NCBI RefSeq assembly: GCF_030209745.1
Contig: NZ_JARVRJ010000012.1
Span: forward strand, 1 to 64,000
Direction: 5' to 3'
Source: Arthrobacter sp. fls2-241-R2A-200
GTDB lineage: Bacteria; Actinomycetota; Actinomycetes; Actinomycetales; Micrococcaceae
DNA: 64,000 nucleotides
Position numbers and translations under genes: made by a program. Below are positions 54,715-63,696 of this stretch, in pieces. Each line of letters opens with the position of its first letter. Within the stretch, counting starts at the first letter, position 1. The notes beneath the pieces were generated by a model. The model searched no databases and was not told the origin of the DNA. It saw only the letters and a program-made list of their open reading frames with translations.

Positions 54715-54948
54715 TCAGATGGCGCCGACGTCCGGCTGTGCCGCGTTTCCGTCGGCTTGTTCCGCCGCTGCCTTGGCCGCCGCGCGGGCCTCGGACTGTT
54801 CCTTGATCATGGCCTGCTCTTCTTCGAAACGCAGGCGGTCCGCCCGGTCCGCCTCGTCCCCGTCCCAGTCGTCCGCGTTGCTGTCAATGGAGGGCTTGGG
54901 GTTGACGATCATGCCTTGGCCGTCTTTGTCGTCGCTGTGTACAGACAT
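54715..54948 (-). CDS. Small acidic conserved-looking protein
   Basis: 77 aa from ATG 54948, 6 bases after AAAGGAG; the ATG at 54963 lies before that site. MSVHSDDKDGQGMIVNPKPSI is followed by a strongly charged, Ala/Glu-rich helix (about 35-65). I do not recognise a function. The good ribosome site supports it as real. Confidence 0.6.
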   Translation of the reverse strand: MSVHSDDKDGQGMIVNPKPSIDSNADDWDGDEADRADRLRFEEEQAMIKEQSEARAAAKAAAEQADGNAAQPDVGAI

Positions 54949-55062
54949 GACCGCTCCTTTCATCGAAATTCATCCATCGTTTATGGATCAAGCAAGCATA
55001 CGCACACTTGTACCCCCGCGAAAGAGCTTCAAACTCCCGTTGTGGACAACGTTTTGGAGTCG

Positions 55063-55995
55063 CTATTCACCCTGCAGAATCGCCTCGACCCACGCCTGTG
55101 CTGAAGCAAAAGCAGCGTCGGAAGTGTGCGGGGCAACCTCCGTGATGTCCTTGTCCACCCGGGGGTAGGAGCCCAGGAAGCGGGTTGCCGGGCTGATTCT
55201 GTGGAGGGCGGCCAAGGCATCGCCCACACGCGCGTCCGCTGCGTGGCCGTCCGCGTCGATGCTGAAGAAATAGTGCCCAAGGTACTGTCCCGTGGGGCGC
55301 GATTCGATGCGGCTCAAGTTCACTCCCCGCGAGGCGAACTGGTCCAGGATGTCCATGAGGGCACCAGGGCGGTCCTGCGGCAGAGGAACCACCACGGTTG
55401 TCTTGTCCGCTCCGGTTCGTTCCGGAAGGACGCCGGGGCGGCCAACCAGGATAAACCGGGTGACGGCGTCGAAATTGTCACCAATGTTCTCCGCGAGGAC
55501 CGTCAGCCCTGGCTGTTCAGCGGCGACCAGCGGGGCACAGATGGCCGCGTCATAGTGCGCGTCGGCGGCAAGCAGGCCCATCGCGGCCGCCGCCGTCGAG
55601 GACCCCGGGACGTAATCCACGTCCGGAAGGTGCGCATCCAGCCATCGCCTGCACTGCGCCCACGCGTGGCCGTGCGTGGAGATGCGTTTGACGTCGGAAA
55701 CTTCGACGCCGGGCCTTGCCACCAGCACGAACGTGATGGGAACCAATGCCTCGCGAATAATCCGGAGTTCCGCGCCCGTGGCAATCGCGTCCAACGTGGC
55801 CGTCACACCGCCCTCAACAGAGTTTTCGATGGGAACCATGGCGGCATCCGCCTGGCCCGACCGCACCAGGTCCAGCGCCGCATTGACGTTGGTGCAGGGA
55901 ATCCTGGTCGCCTCAACGGCACCCGGCACCTGGAGGAGGGCCGCCTCCGTGAAGGTCCCTTCCGGGCCTAGGAAAGCGTAGGTGGCTGGCGACAT
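55063..55995 (-). CDS. pheA: Prephenate dehydratase
   Basis: 310 aa. It converts prephenate to phenylpyruvate in phenylalanine synthesis. YAFLGPEGTFTEAAL (6-20), PIENSVEGGVTATLD (about 76-90) and the catalytic Thr-Arg-Phe in AVTRFILV form the PDT domain. The C-terminal ACT domain (about 200-275) with NLSRIESRPTGQYLGHYFF binds phenylalanine for feedback control. It has no chorismate mutase part, as usual in actinobacteria. Confidence 0.95.
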   Translation of the reverse strand: MSPATYAFLGPEGTFTEAALLQVPGAVEATRIPCTNVNAALDLVRSGQADAAMVPIENSVEGGVTATLDAIATGAELRIIREALVPITFVLVARPGVEVSDVKRISTHGHAWAQCRRWLDAHLPDVDYVPGSSTAAAAMGLLAADAHYDAAICAPLVAAEQPGLTVLAENIGDNFDAVTRFILVGRPGVLPERTGADKTTVVVPLPQDRPGALMDILDQFASRGVNLSRIESRPTGQYLGHYFFSIDADGHAADARVGDALAALHRISPATRFLGSYPRVDKDITEVAPHTSDAAFASAQAWVEAILQGE

Positions 55996-56035
55996 TCAAT
56001 ATTCCTTATGGGTTATATACCTGGAATGGCGTGAG

Positions 56036-56368
56036 CTAGAGGACCACGGGCTTGAGGCCGTTATCCGAGACCATCGGCTTCCCTGCCTCGAACCACATAT
56101 CCATGCCACCGGCGACGTTGACGGCCGAGTAGCCCAGCCCCACTAGCCACTGCACAGCGCGGAAGGAGCGGCCACCGGTGCGGCAAATCACGAAGAGATC
56201 GTCATCCGGATCCAACTCGTCCAAGCGCGCGGGCAGCTGGTCCAAGGGAATGTGGCGGGCGCCCTTGGCGTGACCTGCCACCCATTCGTAGTCCTCCCGG
56301 ACGTCCAGGATGCTCGCCTCGGCAGGAATGCCGCCGACAGGCACCGTTTCAAAGTCGCTCACAGTCAT
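56036..56368 (-). CDS. Rhodanese-like sulfurtransferase
   Basis: 110 aa from ATG 56368 with GGGAAGGG upstream; a much longer open frame upstream is antisense to the amidase and rejected. A single rhodanese domain with ILDVREDYEWVAGHAKGARHIP and the catalytic loop CRTGGRS, Cys62. It may carry persulfide sulfur or act in redox control. Divergent from the amidase. Confidence 0.9.
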   Translation of the reverse strand: MTVSDFETVPVGGIPAEASILDVREDYEWVAGHAKGARHIPLDQLPARLDELDPDDDLFVICRTGGRSFRAVQWLVGLGYSAVNVAGGMDMWFEAGKPMVSDNGLKPVVL

Positions 56369-56458
56369 CCCTTCCCGTTGAATCAGGTCAGCATCCAGCC
56401 TACTGCTTGGGTGACCCGGCCCTGATAGCGCTCCCCGCATTTGCTTCGCTGGTCCAGG

Positions 56459-56488
56459 ACGCCAAGACTTGGAACGCCAAGACTTGCA
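56459..56488. repeat. 2 x 15-bp tandem repeat before the amidase
   Basis: ACGCCAAGACTTGGA (56459-56473) and ACGCCAAGACTTGCA (56474-56488) lie between the divergent rhodanese and amidase starts, upstream of the ribosome site. This copy is non-coding. Confidence 0.9.
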
Positions 56489-56519
56489 CCCAAGCTCACG
56501 AACCCCTTTAGGAGTACCC

Positions 56520-57968
56520 ATGGCCACCGGGCAATCCGAAGGGGAGATTTCACGGCTGACTGCCGTGGAACTGAGTGGGGCGTTGATGTCAGGAGCGCTC
56601 TCCAGCCGTGAGGTGACAGCCCACTTTCTCTCCACCATCGAGGCGAAGAATAAGCAGCTGGGCGCCTTTATCACCGTCACGGCCGAACAAGCCATGGACG
56701 ATGCCCACGCCGCTGACAACCTTCGTGCCAAACACGCCCGTGGGCACAACGTGGAGCAGCTGCCCATGCTGCACGGCATGCCGATCGCTTTCAAGGACCT
56801 CACTGACGTGGCCGGCGTCCCCACCACACACGGGAGCGCCGCCCTTGAGCACAAGCGAGCGCCCGAGGACGGCGCCTTGGCAGCAGCTTTGAAAGCGCAC
56901 GGCGCCCTTTCGCTGGGCAAGACGCAGGTGCCGGAATTCGGGCTGACCGCCTACAGCGAAAACCGGGTGGCACCGCCGTCGCGCAATCCGTACTCCTTGG
57001 GGCGGAGCTCCGGTGGCTCCTCGGGCGGCAGCGCTGCCGCGGTGGCCGCGGGCCTCATCCCGTTCGCTCCGGGAACCGACGGCGGCGGATCCATTCGCAT
57101 TCCCGCCGGTGCTTGCGGCCTCGTCGGGCTGAAACCAGGTCGGGGCGTGGTGCCGTCTGGAAGCGGTTCGGGAGACGCCGCCAAACTGGTGGTTGCGGGG
57201 CCGCTGGCGCGCACCGCCGAGGACGCTGCGTTGCTCATGGATGCGCTGGTTCCGCGGGATCAAGCCCCCGACGGCGGATATCTCGCCAACGTGGGGCGGG
57301 TGCCGGGACCATTGCGCATAGGCCTGAGCCTGGACAGTCCATGGGCCGGCATCTACCCGTTCGACATCGAGCAGGACGCCATGGACGCCCTTACCAAGGG
57401 GACGGAGTTGCTCACCGCCGCCGGGCATGCGGTGAGTGAGGCTCAGATCCGCTATGACAACCGTTATCCGGACGCTTTCACCGCCGCCTGGACTGCCGGC
57501 GTCGGGAGCGCTCGGATAGCACCTCAACGCGAGGCGCTGCTGACTCCACTGACCCGCACTTTCCGGCGTCGGGCGCAACAACGCAGCGCGTCCAAGGTCA
57601 ACGAGGCACTAAGCCTCCTGCGGCAGTTTGAGCATGACACGATTGCGCAGTATTCACGCTGGGATGTCATAGCTACCCCGACGTTGGCACAGACGCCGCG
57701 CCCCATCGGCTGGTTCACCGGTGGTGGCCATAGCGGTGAATCATGGCCGCACGAGTGGGCCGGTGACGCGGACGAGGACTACAAACGGCAATGCGAGTAT
57801 GCTCCCTGGTCCTCCATGGTGAACGTGTGCGGTTTGCCTGCCGTCAGCGTTCCCGTGCACGTTACAGCTGACGGGTTGCCCATGGGGATCCAGCTGATCG
57901 GCAGAAGTGGCTCTGAGCTGCAGCTCCTCCAGCTGGCGGCTGCTCTGGGGACGTCGGGGGACCACTGA
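56520..57968 (+). CDS. Amidase-signature hydrolase
   Basis: 482 aa from ATG 56520 with TAGGAG upstream. The Ser-cisSer-Lys triad of the amidase family is seen as Lys92 (IAFKDLTDVAGV), Ser167 (GRSSGGSSGGS) and Ser191 (TDGGGSIRIPAG), with the spacing 75 and 24 of fatty acid amide hydrolase. Related enzymes hydrolyse aliphatic or aromatic amides; 6-aminohexanoate cyclic dimer hydrolase of Arthrobacter is a relative. The GatCAB amidotransferase is less likely, since GatB and GatC are absent. The substrate is open. Confidence 0.88.
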   Translation: MATGQSEGEISRLTAVELSGALMSGALSSREVTAHFLSTIEAKNKQLGAFITVTAEQAMDDAHAADNLRAKHARGHNVEQLPMLHGMPIAFKDLTDVAGVPTTHGSAALEHKRAPEDGALAAALKAHGALSLGKTQVPEFGLTAYSENRVAPPSRNPYSLGRSSGGSSGGSAAAVAAGLIPFAPGTDGGGSIRIPAGACGLVGLKPGRGVVPSGSGSGDAAKLVVAGPLARTAEDAALLMDALVPRDQAPDGGYLANVGRVPGPLRIGLSLDSPWAGIYPFDIEQDAMDALTKGTELLTAAGHAVSEAQIRYDNRYPDAFTAAWTAGVGSARIAPQREALLTPLTRTFRRRAQQRSASKVNEALSLLRQFEHDTIAQYSRWDVIATPTLAQTPRPIGWFTGGGHSGESWPHEWAGDADEDYKRQCEYAPWSSMVNVCGLPAVSVPVHVTADGLPMGIQLIGRSGSELQLLQLAAALGTSGDH

Positions 57969-58065
57969 GCGCCCACCTCCAAACACGCGTCTAACATGTG
58001 GAAACTGCTTGCCCCAAGCATTCATCGATGTGACAATGCCCGCAGTCGATGCCAGCATTGAAGAA

Positions 58066-59535
58066 ATGAGCACACGTCAAACCACGGCCACGTCCGCGGT
58101 GCCATCGAGCGATACGTCATTCTTCGGCCACCCAAAGATGCTGGCCAGCCTCTTCTCCGTGGAAATGTGGGAGCGATTCTCCTTCTACGGCATGCAGGGA
58201 ATCCTGCTCTATTACATGTACTTCACCGCCGAGCAAGGCGGCCTGTCCATCGACAAGGGTCTCGCGGCCGGATTGGTCGGCGCATACGGCGGGGGCGTCT
58301 ACCTCTCCACGATCCTCGGCGCATGGTTGGCCGATAGGCTCTTCGGTTCCGAAAAGGTCCTTTTCGGCGCGGCGATCATGATCATGTGCGGCCACATCGC
58401 TTTGGCCCTCATCCCGGGCATTCCGGGCCTGGTGGCCGGCCTGGTGCTCGTGGGCATCGGCTCCGGTGGGCTGAAAGCCAACGCGACAGCGCTGGTGGGC
58501 AGCCTGTACGGCGAGAAGGATGAGCGCCGCGATGCGGGCTTCTCCATCTTCTATATGGGCATCAACATCGGCGGCCTCATTGGCCCGCTGGTGACCGGCT
58601 GGCTGCAGGCTAGCTACGGTTTCCACCTCGGCTTCGGCGCCGCGGCCGTGGGCATGGCCATCGGCTTGGTCATCTACTCGTTGGGACGCAAGCGCCTCCC
58701 TGCCGAAGCGCACCGCGTCCCCAACCCGCTCCCCGCCGCTGACCGCACCAAATATGGCCTGATCTTCCTTGGCATCCTGATCGTCATCGGCGTGCTGCTC
58801 GGTACAGGCGTTGTCAACGCCAACAACCTCGCGCGGAGCATGGCCTACGCGGCCATTGGGGCCTCGGTCATCTACCTGGTCCTGATCTTCCGCAGCCCCT
58901 TGGTCAACGCCGTGGAGCGCAAACGCGTGCTGGCCTTCATTCCGCTGTACGTGGCTTCTGCCGCGTTTTGGGCCCTGTTCCAGCAGCAGTTCACGTTCAT
59001 TGCCGTGTATTCGGAGGAGAAGCTGGACCGGAACCTGTTCGGCTGGGAGATGCCGGCGGCCTGGGTCCAGTCCATCAACCCTGTCTTCATCATCATTTTT
59101 GCCGGCGTGATGGCAGCCTTGTGGACAAAGCTGGGTTCACGGCAACCGAGTTCCCCGCTGAAGTTCTCGGCCGGCCTGCTCATTATGGGCCTGGCATTCC
59201 TGGCCTTTATCCCGCTGGCCGGCGACGGCAAAACACCCCTGCTTGCGCTGGTGGGGATCCTGTTCCTCTTCACCTTGGCCGAGCTCTTCCTCTCCCCCAT
59301 CGGATTGTCCGTGAGCACCAAGCTCGCCCCGGCGGCGTTCCACACCCAGATGGTGGCGCTGTTCTTCCTTTCGGTCTCGCTCGGGACCACGCTGGCGGGC
59401 ATTCTCGCGGGCCTCTACAACCCCAAGGATGAGCTCCCGTACTTCCTCGGAATCGGTGGCGTGGCCGTGGTCCTGGCTATCGCTTTGGCCGCTGCTTCGC
59501 CGGCGATCAAAAAGCTCATGGGCGGGGTCCGGTAG
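58066..59535 (+). CDS. POT-family proton-coupled peptide transporter
   Basis: 489 aa from ATG 58066; ATG 58036 would add 10 residues. The PTR2/POT signatures EMWERFSFYGMQGILLYYM (ExxERF, about 34-52) and GIGSGGLKANATALVGSLYGE (in parts) are clear, with 12-14 helices. It imports di- and tripeptides with protons. It follows the amidase by 97 bases and ends before a bidirectional terminator. Confidence 0.92.
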   Translation: MSTRQTTATSAVPSSDTSFFGHPKMLASLFSVEMWERFSFYGMQGILLYYMYFTAEQGGLSIDKGLAAGLVGAYGGGVYLSTILGAWLADRLFGSEKVLFGAAIMIMCGHIALALIPGIPGLVAGLVLVGIGSGGLKANATALVGSLYGEKDERRDAGFSIFYMGINIGGLIGPLVTGWLQASYGFHLGFGAAAVGMAIGLVIYSLGRKRLPAEAHRVPNPLPAADRTKYGLIFLGILIVIGVLLGTGVVNANNLARSMAYAAIGASVIYLVLIFRSPLVNAVERKRVLAFIPLYVASAAFWALFQQQFTFIAVYSEEKLDRNLFGWEMPAAWVQSINPVFIIIFAGVMAALWTKLGSRQPSSPLKFSAGLLIMGLAFLAFIPLAGDGKTPLLALVGILFLFTLAELFLSPIGLSVSTKLAPAAFHTQMVALFFLSVSLGTTLAGILAGLYNPKDELPYFLGIGGVAVVLAIALAAASPAIKKLMGGVR

Positions 59536-59568
59536 TTCCTGCCGCCAACCGCGGACAGCACTTTTAAC

Positions 59569-59627
59569 GACGACGGCGGCCCTCGTGGCCGGTGGGAATC
59601 CCACCGGAGGCGAGGGCCGCCGTCGTC
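59569..59627. terminator. Bidirectional terminator between POT and DUF4190 genes
   Basis: Arms GACGACGGCGGCCCTCG (59569-59585) and CGAGGGCCGCCGTCGTC (59611-59627) pair over 17 bp, with an inner stem CCGGTGGG/CCCACCGG. CGTTTTGTT follows on the plus strand and TTAAAAG on the other side, so it can end both converging transcripts. Confidence 0.92.
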
Positions 59628-59646
59628 CGTTTTGTTGAGTTATTGG

Positions 59647-60291
59647 TTAGTAGTTGTACCGGCTGGTCGACGAGGCGATTGCGGCGAAGAAGACGATGCC
59701 GAGGATCACCGTCAGCGCCAGCCCGAGGTAGCCCATCACCAGGCCCGCTATCGCCATGCCCCTGCCGGCCGGCTCGCGCTTGAGCGCCAAGTGGCCAAGG
59801 ACGACGGCGGCGATCTGCGGCAGGATGAAGAATCCGAAGCCAACAAAGATGGCGATGCCGCAGCACATGCTGGCAATGCTCAACACCTTAGGCTGTGAAG
59901 GCATGCCGTAGTACGACGGCTGGCCGTACGGACTTGCCTGGCTCACCTCGCCATAAGGGGTGTTTTGGCCATATTGGTTTGGCTGTCCATACGGGCTGTT
60001 CTGTCCGAACGGCTGCTGGTACGGGCTGGGCGGCTGGCCGTACGGGGACGGTGGCTGCTGGCTGTAATCGCCGGGCGTGTAGGTGCCTTGGCCAGCAGGC
60101 TGCTGGGGCTGGGAGTGGGGCGCTTGGTTGAACTGCGGTCCGGTTGCCCCCTGTTCCGTTGCGCCGTGGCCCGTTGCGCCGTGGCCCGTTGCGCCTTGTT
60201 CCGGGGCGCCGGGCTGGGCCGGCGGAACATAGCGCGGCGGCTGGTTACCCTCGGGTTTGTCTTCGTTGCCTTTGAACGGTTGGTCTGACAT
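59647..60291 (-). CDS. DUF4190 membrane protein with repeat-rich N-terminus
   Basis: 214 aa. Residues 1-140 are a Pro/Gln/Tyr/Gly-rich disordered tail (GQPPSPYQQPFGQNSPYGQP-like) with a run EQGAT-GHGAT-GHGAT-EQGAT coded by a 15-bp array. Residues 145-210 carry two helices of the DUF4190 type, IASMCCGIAIFVGFGFFILPQ and AIAGLVMGYLGLALTVILG. It is a small membrane protein of unknown function; such tails often mediate protein contacts at the envelope. Confidence 0.8.
   Translation of the reverse strand: MSDQPFKGNEDKPEGNQPPRYVPPAQPGAPEQGATGHGATGHGATEQGATGPQFNQAPHSQPQQPAGQGTYTPGDYSQQPPSPYGQPPSPYQQPFGQNSPYGQPNQYGQNTPYGEVSQASPYGQPSYYGMPSQPKVLSIASMCCGIAIFVGFGFFILPQIAAVVLGHLALKREPAGRGMAIAGLVMGYLGLALTVILGIVFFAAIASSTSRYNY
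60143..60202. repeat. 4 x 15-bp array in the DUF4190 gene
   Basis: Units GTTGCCCCCTGTTCC (60143-60157), GTTGCGCCGTGGCCC twice exactly (60158-60172, 60173-60187) and GTTGCGCCTTGTTCC (60188-60202). In frame, coding for EQGAT/GHGAT pentapeptides. Confidence 0.97.
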
Positions 60292-60400
60292 GAGTGTCCC
60301 CCTGTTGTGGTCTTTGTTGCCAACACTACCGCCGCGTGGTCCCGCGCATAAGACGACGGGCGATCTGGCCGCGTCACGCTTGTCCAGAATGCGTAAATAA

Positions 60401-60412
60401 ATGCATATGCAT
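60401..60412. promoter_or_regulatory. Palindrome upstream of the 251-aa SDR
   Basis: ATGCATATGCAT is a perfect 12-bp palindrome in a local A/T-rich patch, about 96 bases before the SDR start. It may be an operator or part of the promoter; no other support. Confidence 0.3.
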
Positions 60413-60507
60413 GGAATATCCAGTGGCCGGGACCGGTTGTACTTACCGGCGACTTAAGCAGCGCCCACTACGAGAACTAGCGGGACCCGTCCCGCGAAGG
60501 AGAAATC

Positions 60508-61263
60508 ATGGCTAACTTCCAAGGAAAAACCGCACTCGTGACCGGCGGAGGATCCGGCCTCGGGGAAGCCATCAGCAAGGACCTCGCGAAGAACGGCGTC
60601 AACGTCGTCGTCGTCGACCTTAACCTGGACGCCGCAACGCGCGTTGCCGATGAGATCAAGGCCGACGGCGGTACTGCGGTTCCATTCCAAGGCAACACCG
60701 CCGTTGCTGATGACAGTAAGCGCGCCGTCGACTTCGCCGTCGAGACCTACGGCGGCCTCAACTACGCCGTCAACAACGCCGGCATCGGCGGCGCCAACGC
60801 TCCTGTTGGCGAACTCGACATCGCCGACTGGGACAGGGTTATCGCGATCAATTTGAGTGGCGTCCTCTACGGCATGCGCTACCAAATCCCCGCCATCCTT
60901 GCCGCAGGCGCCTCCGAGGGTGCCATCGTGAACATGGCCTCCATTCACGGCGCCGTTGCTGCTCCCGGAAACGCCGCGTACACCGCAGCCAAGCACGGCG
61001 TGGTTGGCATGACCAAGAACGCCGCGGCCGAATATGGCGCGCAGGGCCTCCGCATCAACGCCGTAGGCCCCGGCTACATTGACACCCCCTTGCTGGCGAG
61101 CGCGCCGAAGGAGGTCGTTTCCGGCCTCGAGGCCAAGCACCCGCTGGGCCGCTTGGGACGCCCGGAGGAAGTTGCCAACCTCACCACGTTCCTGCTCTCG
61201 GACAAAGCCAGCTTTATGACCGGCTCCTACGTATTGGTCGACGGCGGCTACACGGCTGTCTAG
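60508..61263 (+). CDS. Classical short-chain dehydrogenase/reductase
   Basis: 251 aa, ATG preceded by GAAGGAGA. NAD(P)-binding TGGGSGLG (12-19), NNAG (89-92), catalytic Ser145, Tyr158 and Lys162 in YTAAK, and a C-terminal SFMTGSYVLVDGGYTAV end of the SDR fold. It resembles 3-oxoacyl-ACP or cyclopentanol/glucose dehydrogenase-type SDRs; the substrate cannot be told. Transcribed alone with its own hairpin downstream. Confidence 0.88.
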   Translation: MANFQGKTALVTGGGSGLGEAISKDLAKNGVNVVVVDLNLDAATRVADEIKADGGTAVPFQGNTAVADDSKRAVDFAVETYGGLNYAVNNAGIGGANAPVGELDIADWDRVIAINLSGVLYGMRYQIPAILAAGASEGAIVNMASIHGAVAAPGNAAYTAAKHGVVGMTKNAAAEYGAQGLRINAVGPGYIDTPLLASAPKEVVSGLEAKHPLGRLGRPEEVANLTTFLLSDKASFMTGSYVLVDGGYTAV

Positions 61264-61277
61264 CCTGACCGGAACCT

Positions 61278-61310
61278 CGCCCTGTGGCCGCAATTATGCG
61301 TCACAGGGCG
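61278..61310 (+). terminator. Stem-loop after the SDR
   Basis: CGCCCTGTG (61278-61286) and CACAGGGCG (61302-61310) pair perfectly with a 15-base loop, followed by CGTTTC. A moderate terminator between the SDR and pgm. Confidence 0.6.
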
Positions 61311-61364
61311 CGTTTCAGGGTCATTTCCTTTATGCGGGCGTGATGGTCTGGCATGCTGGACCCC

Positions 61365-63038
61365 ATGGCTAGCCGAGCGGGCACAGTTGCCCTTCCCCAG
61401 GACCTTGTTGACATCACAGCCCTGCTGGACGCGTATTTCGACGTTGCTCCGGACTTGGACGATCCCGCGCAGCGTGTGGCGTTTGGAACCTCGGGCCACC
61501 GTGGATCCAGCTTGAAGTCCTCGTTCAACGAGGCCCATATCCTCGCCATTACGCAGGCGATCGTTGAGTATCGTGGGCGTCAGGGCATCACGGGACCGCT
61601 CTTCATTGGCCGCGATACGCACGCCCTCAGCGAGCCGGCCCAGAACTCCGCCTTGGAAGTACTGGCGGCCAACGGTGTGAACGTGCTCGTTGACGCCCGA
61701 CACGCCTACACGCCCACGCCAGCACTGAGCCACGCAATCCTTAAGTACAACCGCGAAGCCGCACCCGGCAGCCCCCAGGCCGACGGCATTGTGGTCACTC
61801 CCAGCCACAACCCGCCCGGCGACGGCGGCTTCAAGTACAACCCCCCGCACGGCGGCCCGGCAGACACTGACGCCACCGGCTGGATTGCCGATCGCGCCAA
61901 CCAACTCCTCGAGAACGGGCTTCGCGGCGTCAAGCGCATGCCCCTCAATGATGCTTTGGCAGCGGAGACGACCGGGAAGTTCGACTTCCTCAGCAGCTAC
62001 GTTGACGATCTGCCTTCCGTGCTGAACCTCAACGCCATTCGCGACGCCGGTGTCCGCATCGGCGCCGACCCCATGGGCGGTGCTTCGGTGGACTACTGGG
62101 GCGAGATCGGCGAGCGCCACCAGCTCAACCTGACGGTGGTGAACCCCACCGTCGATCCCCAGTGGGCGTTCATGACCCTCGACTGGGACGAGAAGATCCG
62201 CATGGACTGCTCGTCGCCGTCGGCCATGGCGTCCCTGATCCAGCGCATGACGCCCGGCGCCGACGGTACCGCGCCCTATGACATCGCGACCGGTAACGAC
62301 GCCGACGCCGACCGGCACGGCATCGTCACGCCTCTTGTTGATGGAGTGGGCGGGCTCATGAACCCGAACCACTATCTCGCCGTCGCCATCGATTACCTGT
62401 ACCGGAACCGCAGCGGTTGGAACCCGGACTCAGTGGTGGGCAAAACGTTGGTTTCGTCCTCGATCATCGACCGCGTTGCAGGCGGCTTGGGCCGGAAGCT
62501 GGTTGAGGTTCCAGTTGGCTTCAAGTGGTTCGTCCCCGGTCTGCTCTCCGGCGAAGGCGCATTTGGTGGCGAGGAATCGGCCGGCGCATCCTTCAACAAA
62601 CTGGACGGTTCTGTGTGGACCACGGACAAGGACGGCATCTTGCTGGCCCTGCTGGCCTCGGAAATCACCGCAGTCACCGGCTCGTCTCCATCCCAGTTGT
62701 ACAAGGGCTTGACCGATAAGTTCGGTGCACCCGTTTACGCCCGGATCGACGCCGCCGCCACCCGGGAGCAGAAGTCCAAGCTGGGCAAGCTCTCGGCATC
62801 GGACGTATCTGCCACGTCGCTGGCCGGCGAGGAAATCACAGCCAAGCTCACTGAGGCCCCGGGCAACGGCGCGTCAATTGGCGGCCTGAAGGTTGTCACC
62901 GAAAACGCCTGGTTCGCCGCGCGCCCCTCCGGCACCGAGGACGTGTACAAGATTTACGCCGAGTCCTTCAAGGGCGCCGACCACCTTGCCCAGGTCCAGC
63001 AGGAGGCCAAGGCGCTGGTGGATGGGGTTATTGCTTAG
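61365..63038 (+). CDS. pgm: Phosphoglucomutase (alpha-D-glucose phosphate-specific)
   Basis: 557 aa from ATG 61365 ([14 protein letters not shown]). It interconverts glucose-1-phosphate and glucose-6-phosphate. The phosphoserine loop [11 protein letters not shown] (about 145-155), the metal loop [10 protein letters not shown] (about 310-319), the sugar loop GEESAGAS and the phosphate-binding [14 protein letters not shown] are visible. It supplies glucose-1-phosphate for glycogen and sugar nucleotides. Its stop overlaps the converging TetR gene by 11 bp. Confidence 0.96.
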   Translation: MASRAGTVALPQDLVDITALLDAYFDVAPDLDDPAQRVAFGTSGHRGSSLKSSFNEAHILAITQAIVEYRGRQGITGPLFIGRDTHALSEPAQNSALEVLAANGVNVLVDARHAYTPTPALSHAILKYNREAAPGSPQADGIVVTPSHNPPGDGGFKYNPPHGGPADTDATGWIADRANQLLENGLRGVKRMPLNDALAAETTGKFDFLSSYVDDLPSVLNLNAIRDAGVRIGADPMGGASVDYWGEIGERHQLNLTVVNPTVDPQWAFMTLDWDEKIRMDCSSPSAMASLIQRMTPGADGTAPYDIATGNDADADRHGIVTPLVDGVGGLMNPNHYLAVAIDYLYRNRSGWNPDSVVGKTLVSSSIIDRVAGGLGRKLVEVPVGFKWFVPGLLSGEGAFGGEESAGASFNKLDGSVWTTDKDGILLALLASEITAVTGSSPSQLYKGLTDKFGAPVYARIDAAATREQKSKLGKLSASDVSATSLAGEEITAKLTEAPGNGASIGGLKVVTENAWFAARPSGTEDVYKIYAESFKGADHLAQVQQEAKALVDGVIA

Positions 63039-63666
63039 CAACGCCGTCCAGCAGCGCCCGTAGGACTTGCTCGAGGGGTTCGGCAAGCTCCGCTGCCGAC
63101 GCGGTGGTGAGCGGTTGCACCTCCGTGGACGTGCGAAGCATCACGAGTCCAAGCATCGTGGCGATCGCCATTTGGGCACGGAGAAGCAGCGGTTGCGAGG
63201 CGGGATCGTCCGCACTCCATCCTGCCGCCTCGGCGAGCTTCTCCGTGTAAGCCTCCAAGGTCTTGCGGCGGATCGCATCAGCGCTCTCATCGCCGGACGA
63301 GCGCAGCAGGAGCAGGAGCTGCAGCGGGTCGTCCGGGTTGGGGGCTTCTGCAACGTGGCTGATGAGCCTGGCAATGACCTCGTCGACGCCGGCAGGCCGG
63401 GTCCGCGGATCCAACTCATCAAAGGTGCGGTTCATGCAGGCCTCAAAGAGGCCCTCTTTCGAGCCAAAGTAGCGGCTGATCAGGGCTACGTTGACACCGA
63501 CGTCCGCTGCGATGTGCCGCACCGTGGTGGCCCGGTAACCCTCGGTGGCAAACCGTCGTCGAGCAGCACGCACCAGCGCCCTGCGCGTTATGTCCGCGTC
63601 CCGCCCTGAACGGACAAGTTCTTCATCCAGTGAGGCGGCCGGGGGCAGCGCTGGCTCGTTTGTCAC
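63028..63666 (-). CDS. TetR-family regulator
   Basis: 212 aa from GTG 63666. The N-terminal helix-turn-helix (about 28-75) has [31 protein letters not shown] (in parts), and a C-terminal ligand domain follows. TACAGT lies 6 bases before the GTG, so it may be leaderless. The decayed transporter gene starts about 30 bp away on the other strand and may have been its target; no intact target is visible. Confidence 0.87.
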   Translation of the reverse strand: MTNEPALPPAASLDEELVRSGRDADITRRALVRAARRRFATEGYRATTVRHIAADVGVNVALISRYFGSKEGLFEACMNRTFDELDPRTRPAGVDEVIARLISHVAEAPNPDDPLQLLLLLRSSGDESADAIRRKTLEAYTEKLAEAAGWSADDPASQPLLLRAQMAIATMLGLVMLRTSTEVQPLTTASAAELAEPLEQVLRALLDGVAKQ

Positions 63667-63696
63667 TCCCCTACTGTAGCCGCGGCTGGCACTAGT

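Noticed and set aside
56369..56920. N-terminal extension of the rhodanese protein by 184 residues
   Set aside because: It is antisense to the amidase, while the ATG at 56368 has a good ribosome site and gives a normal single-domain rhodanese.
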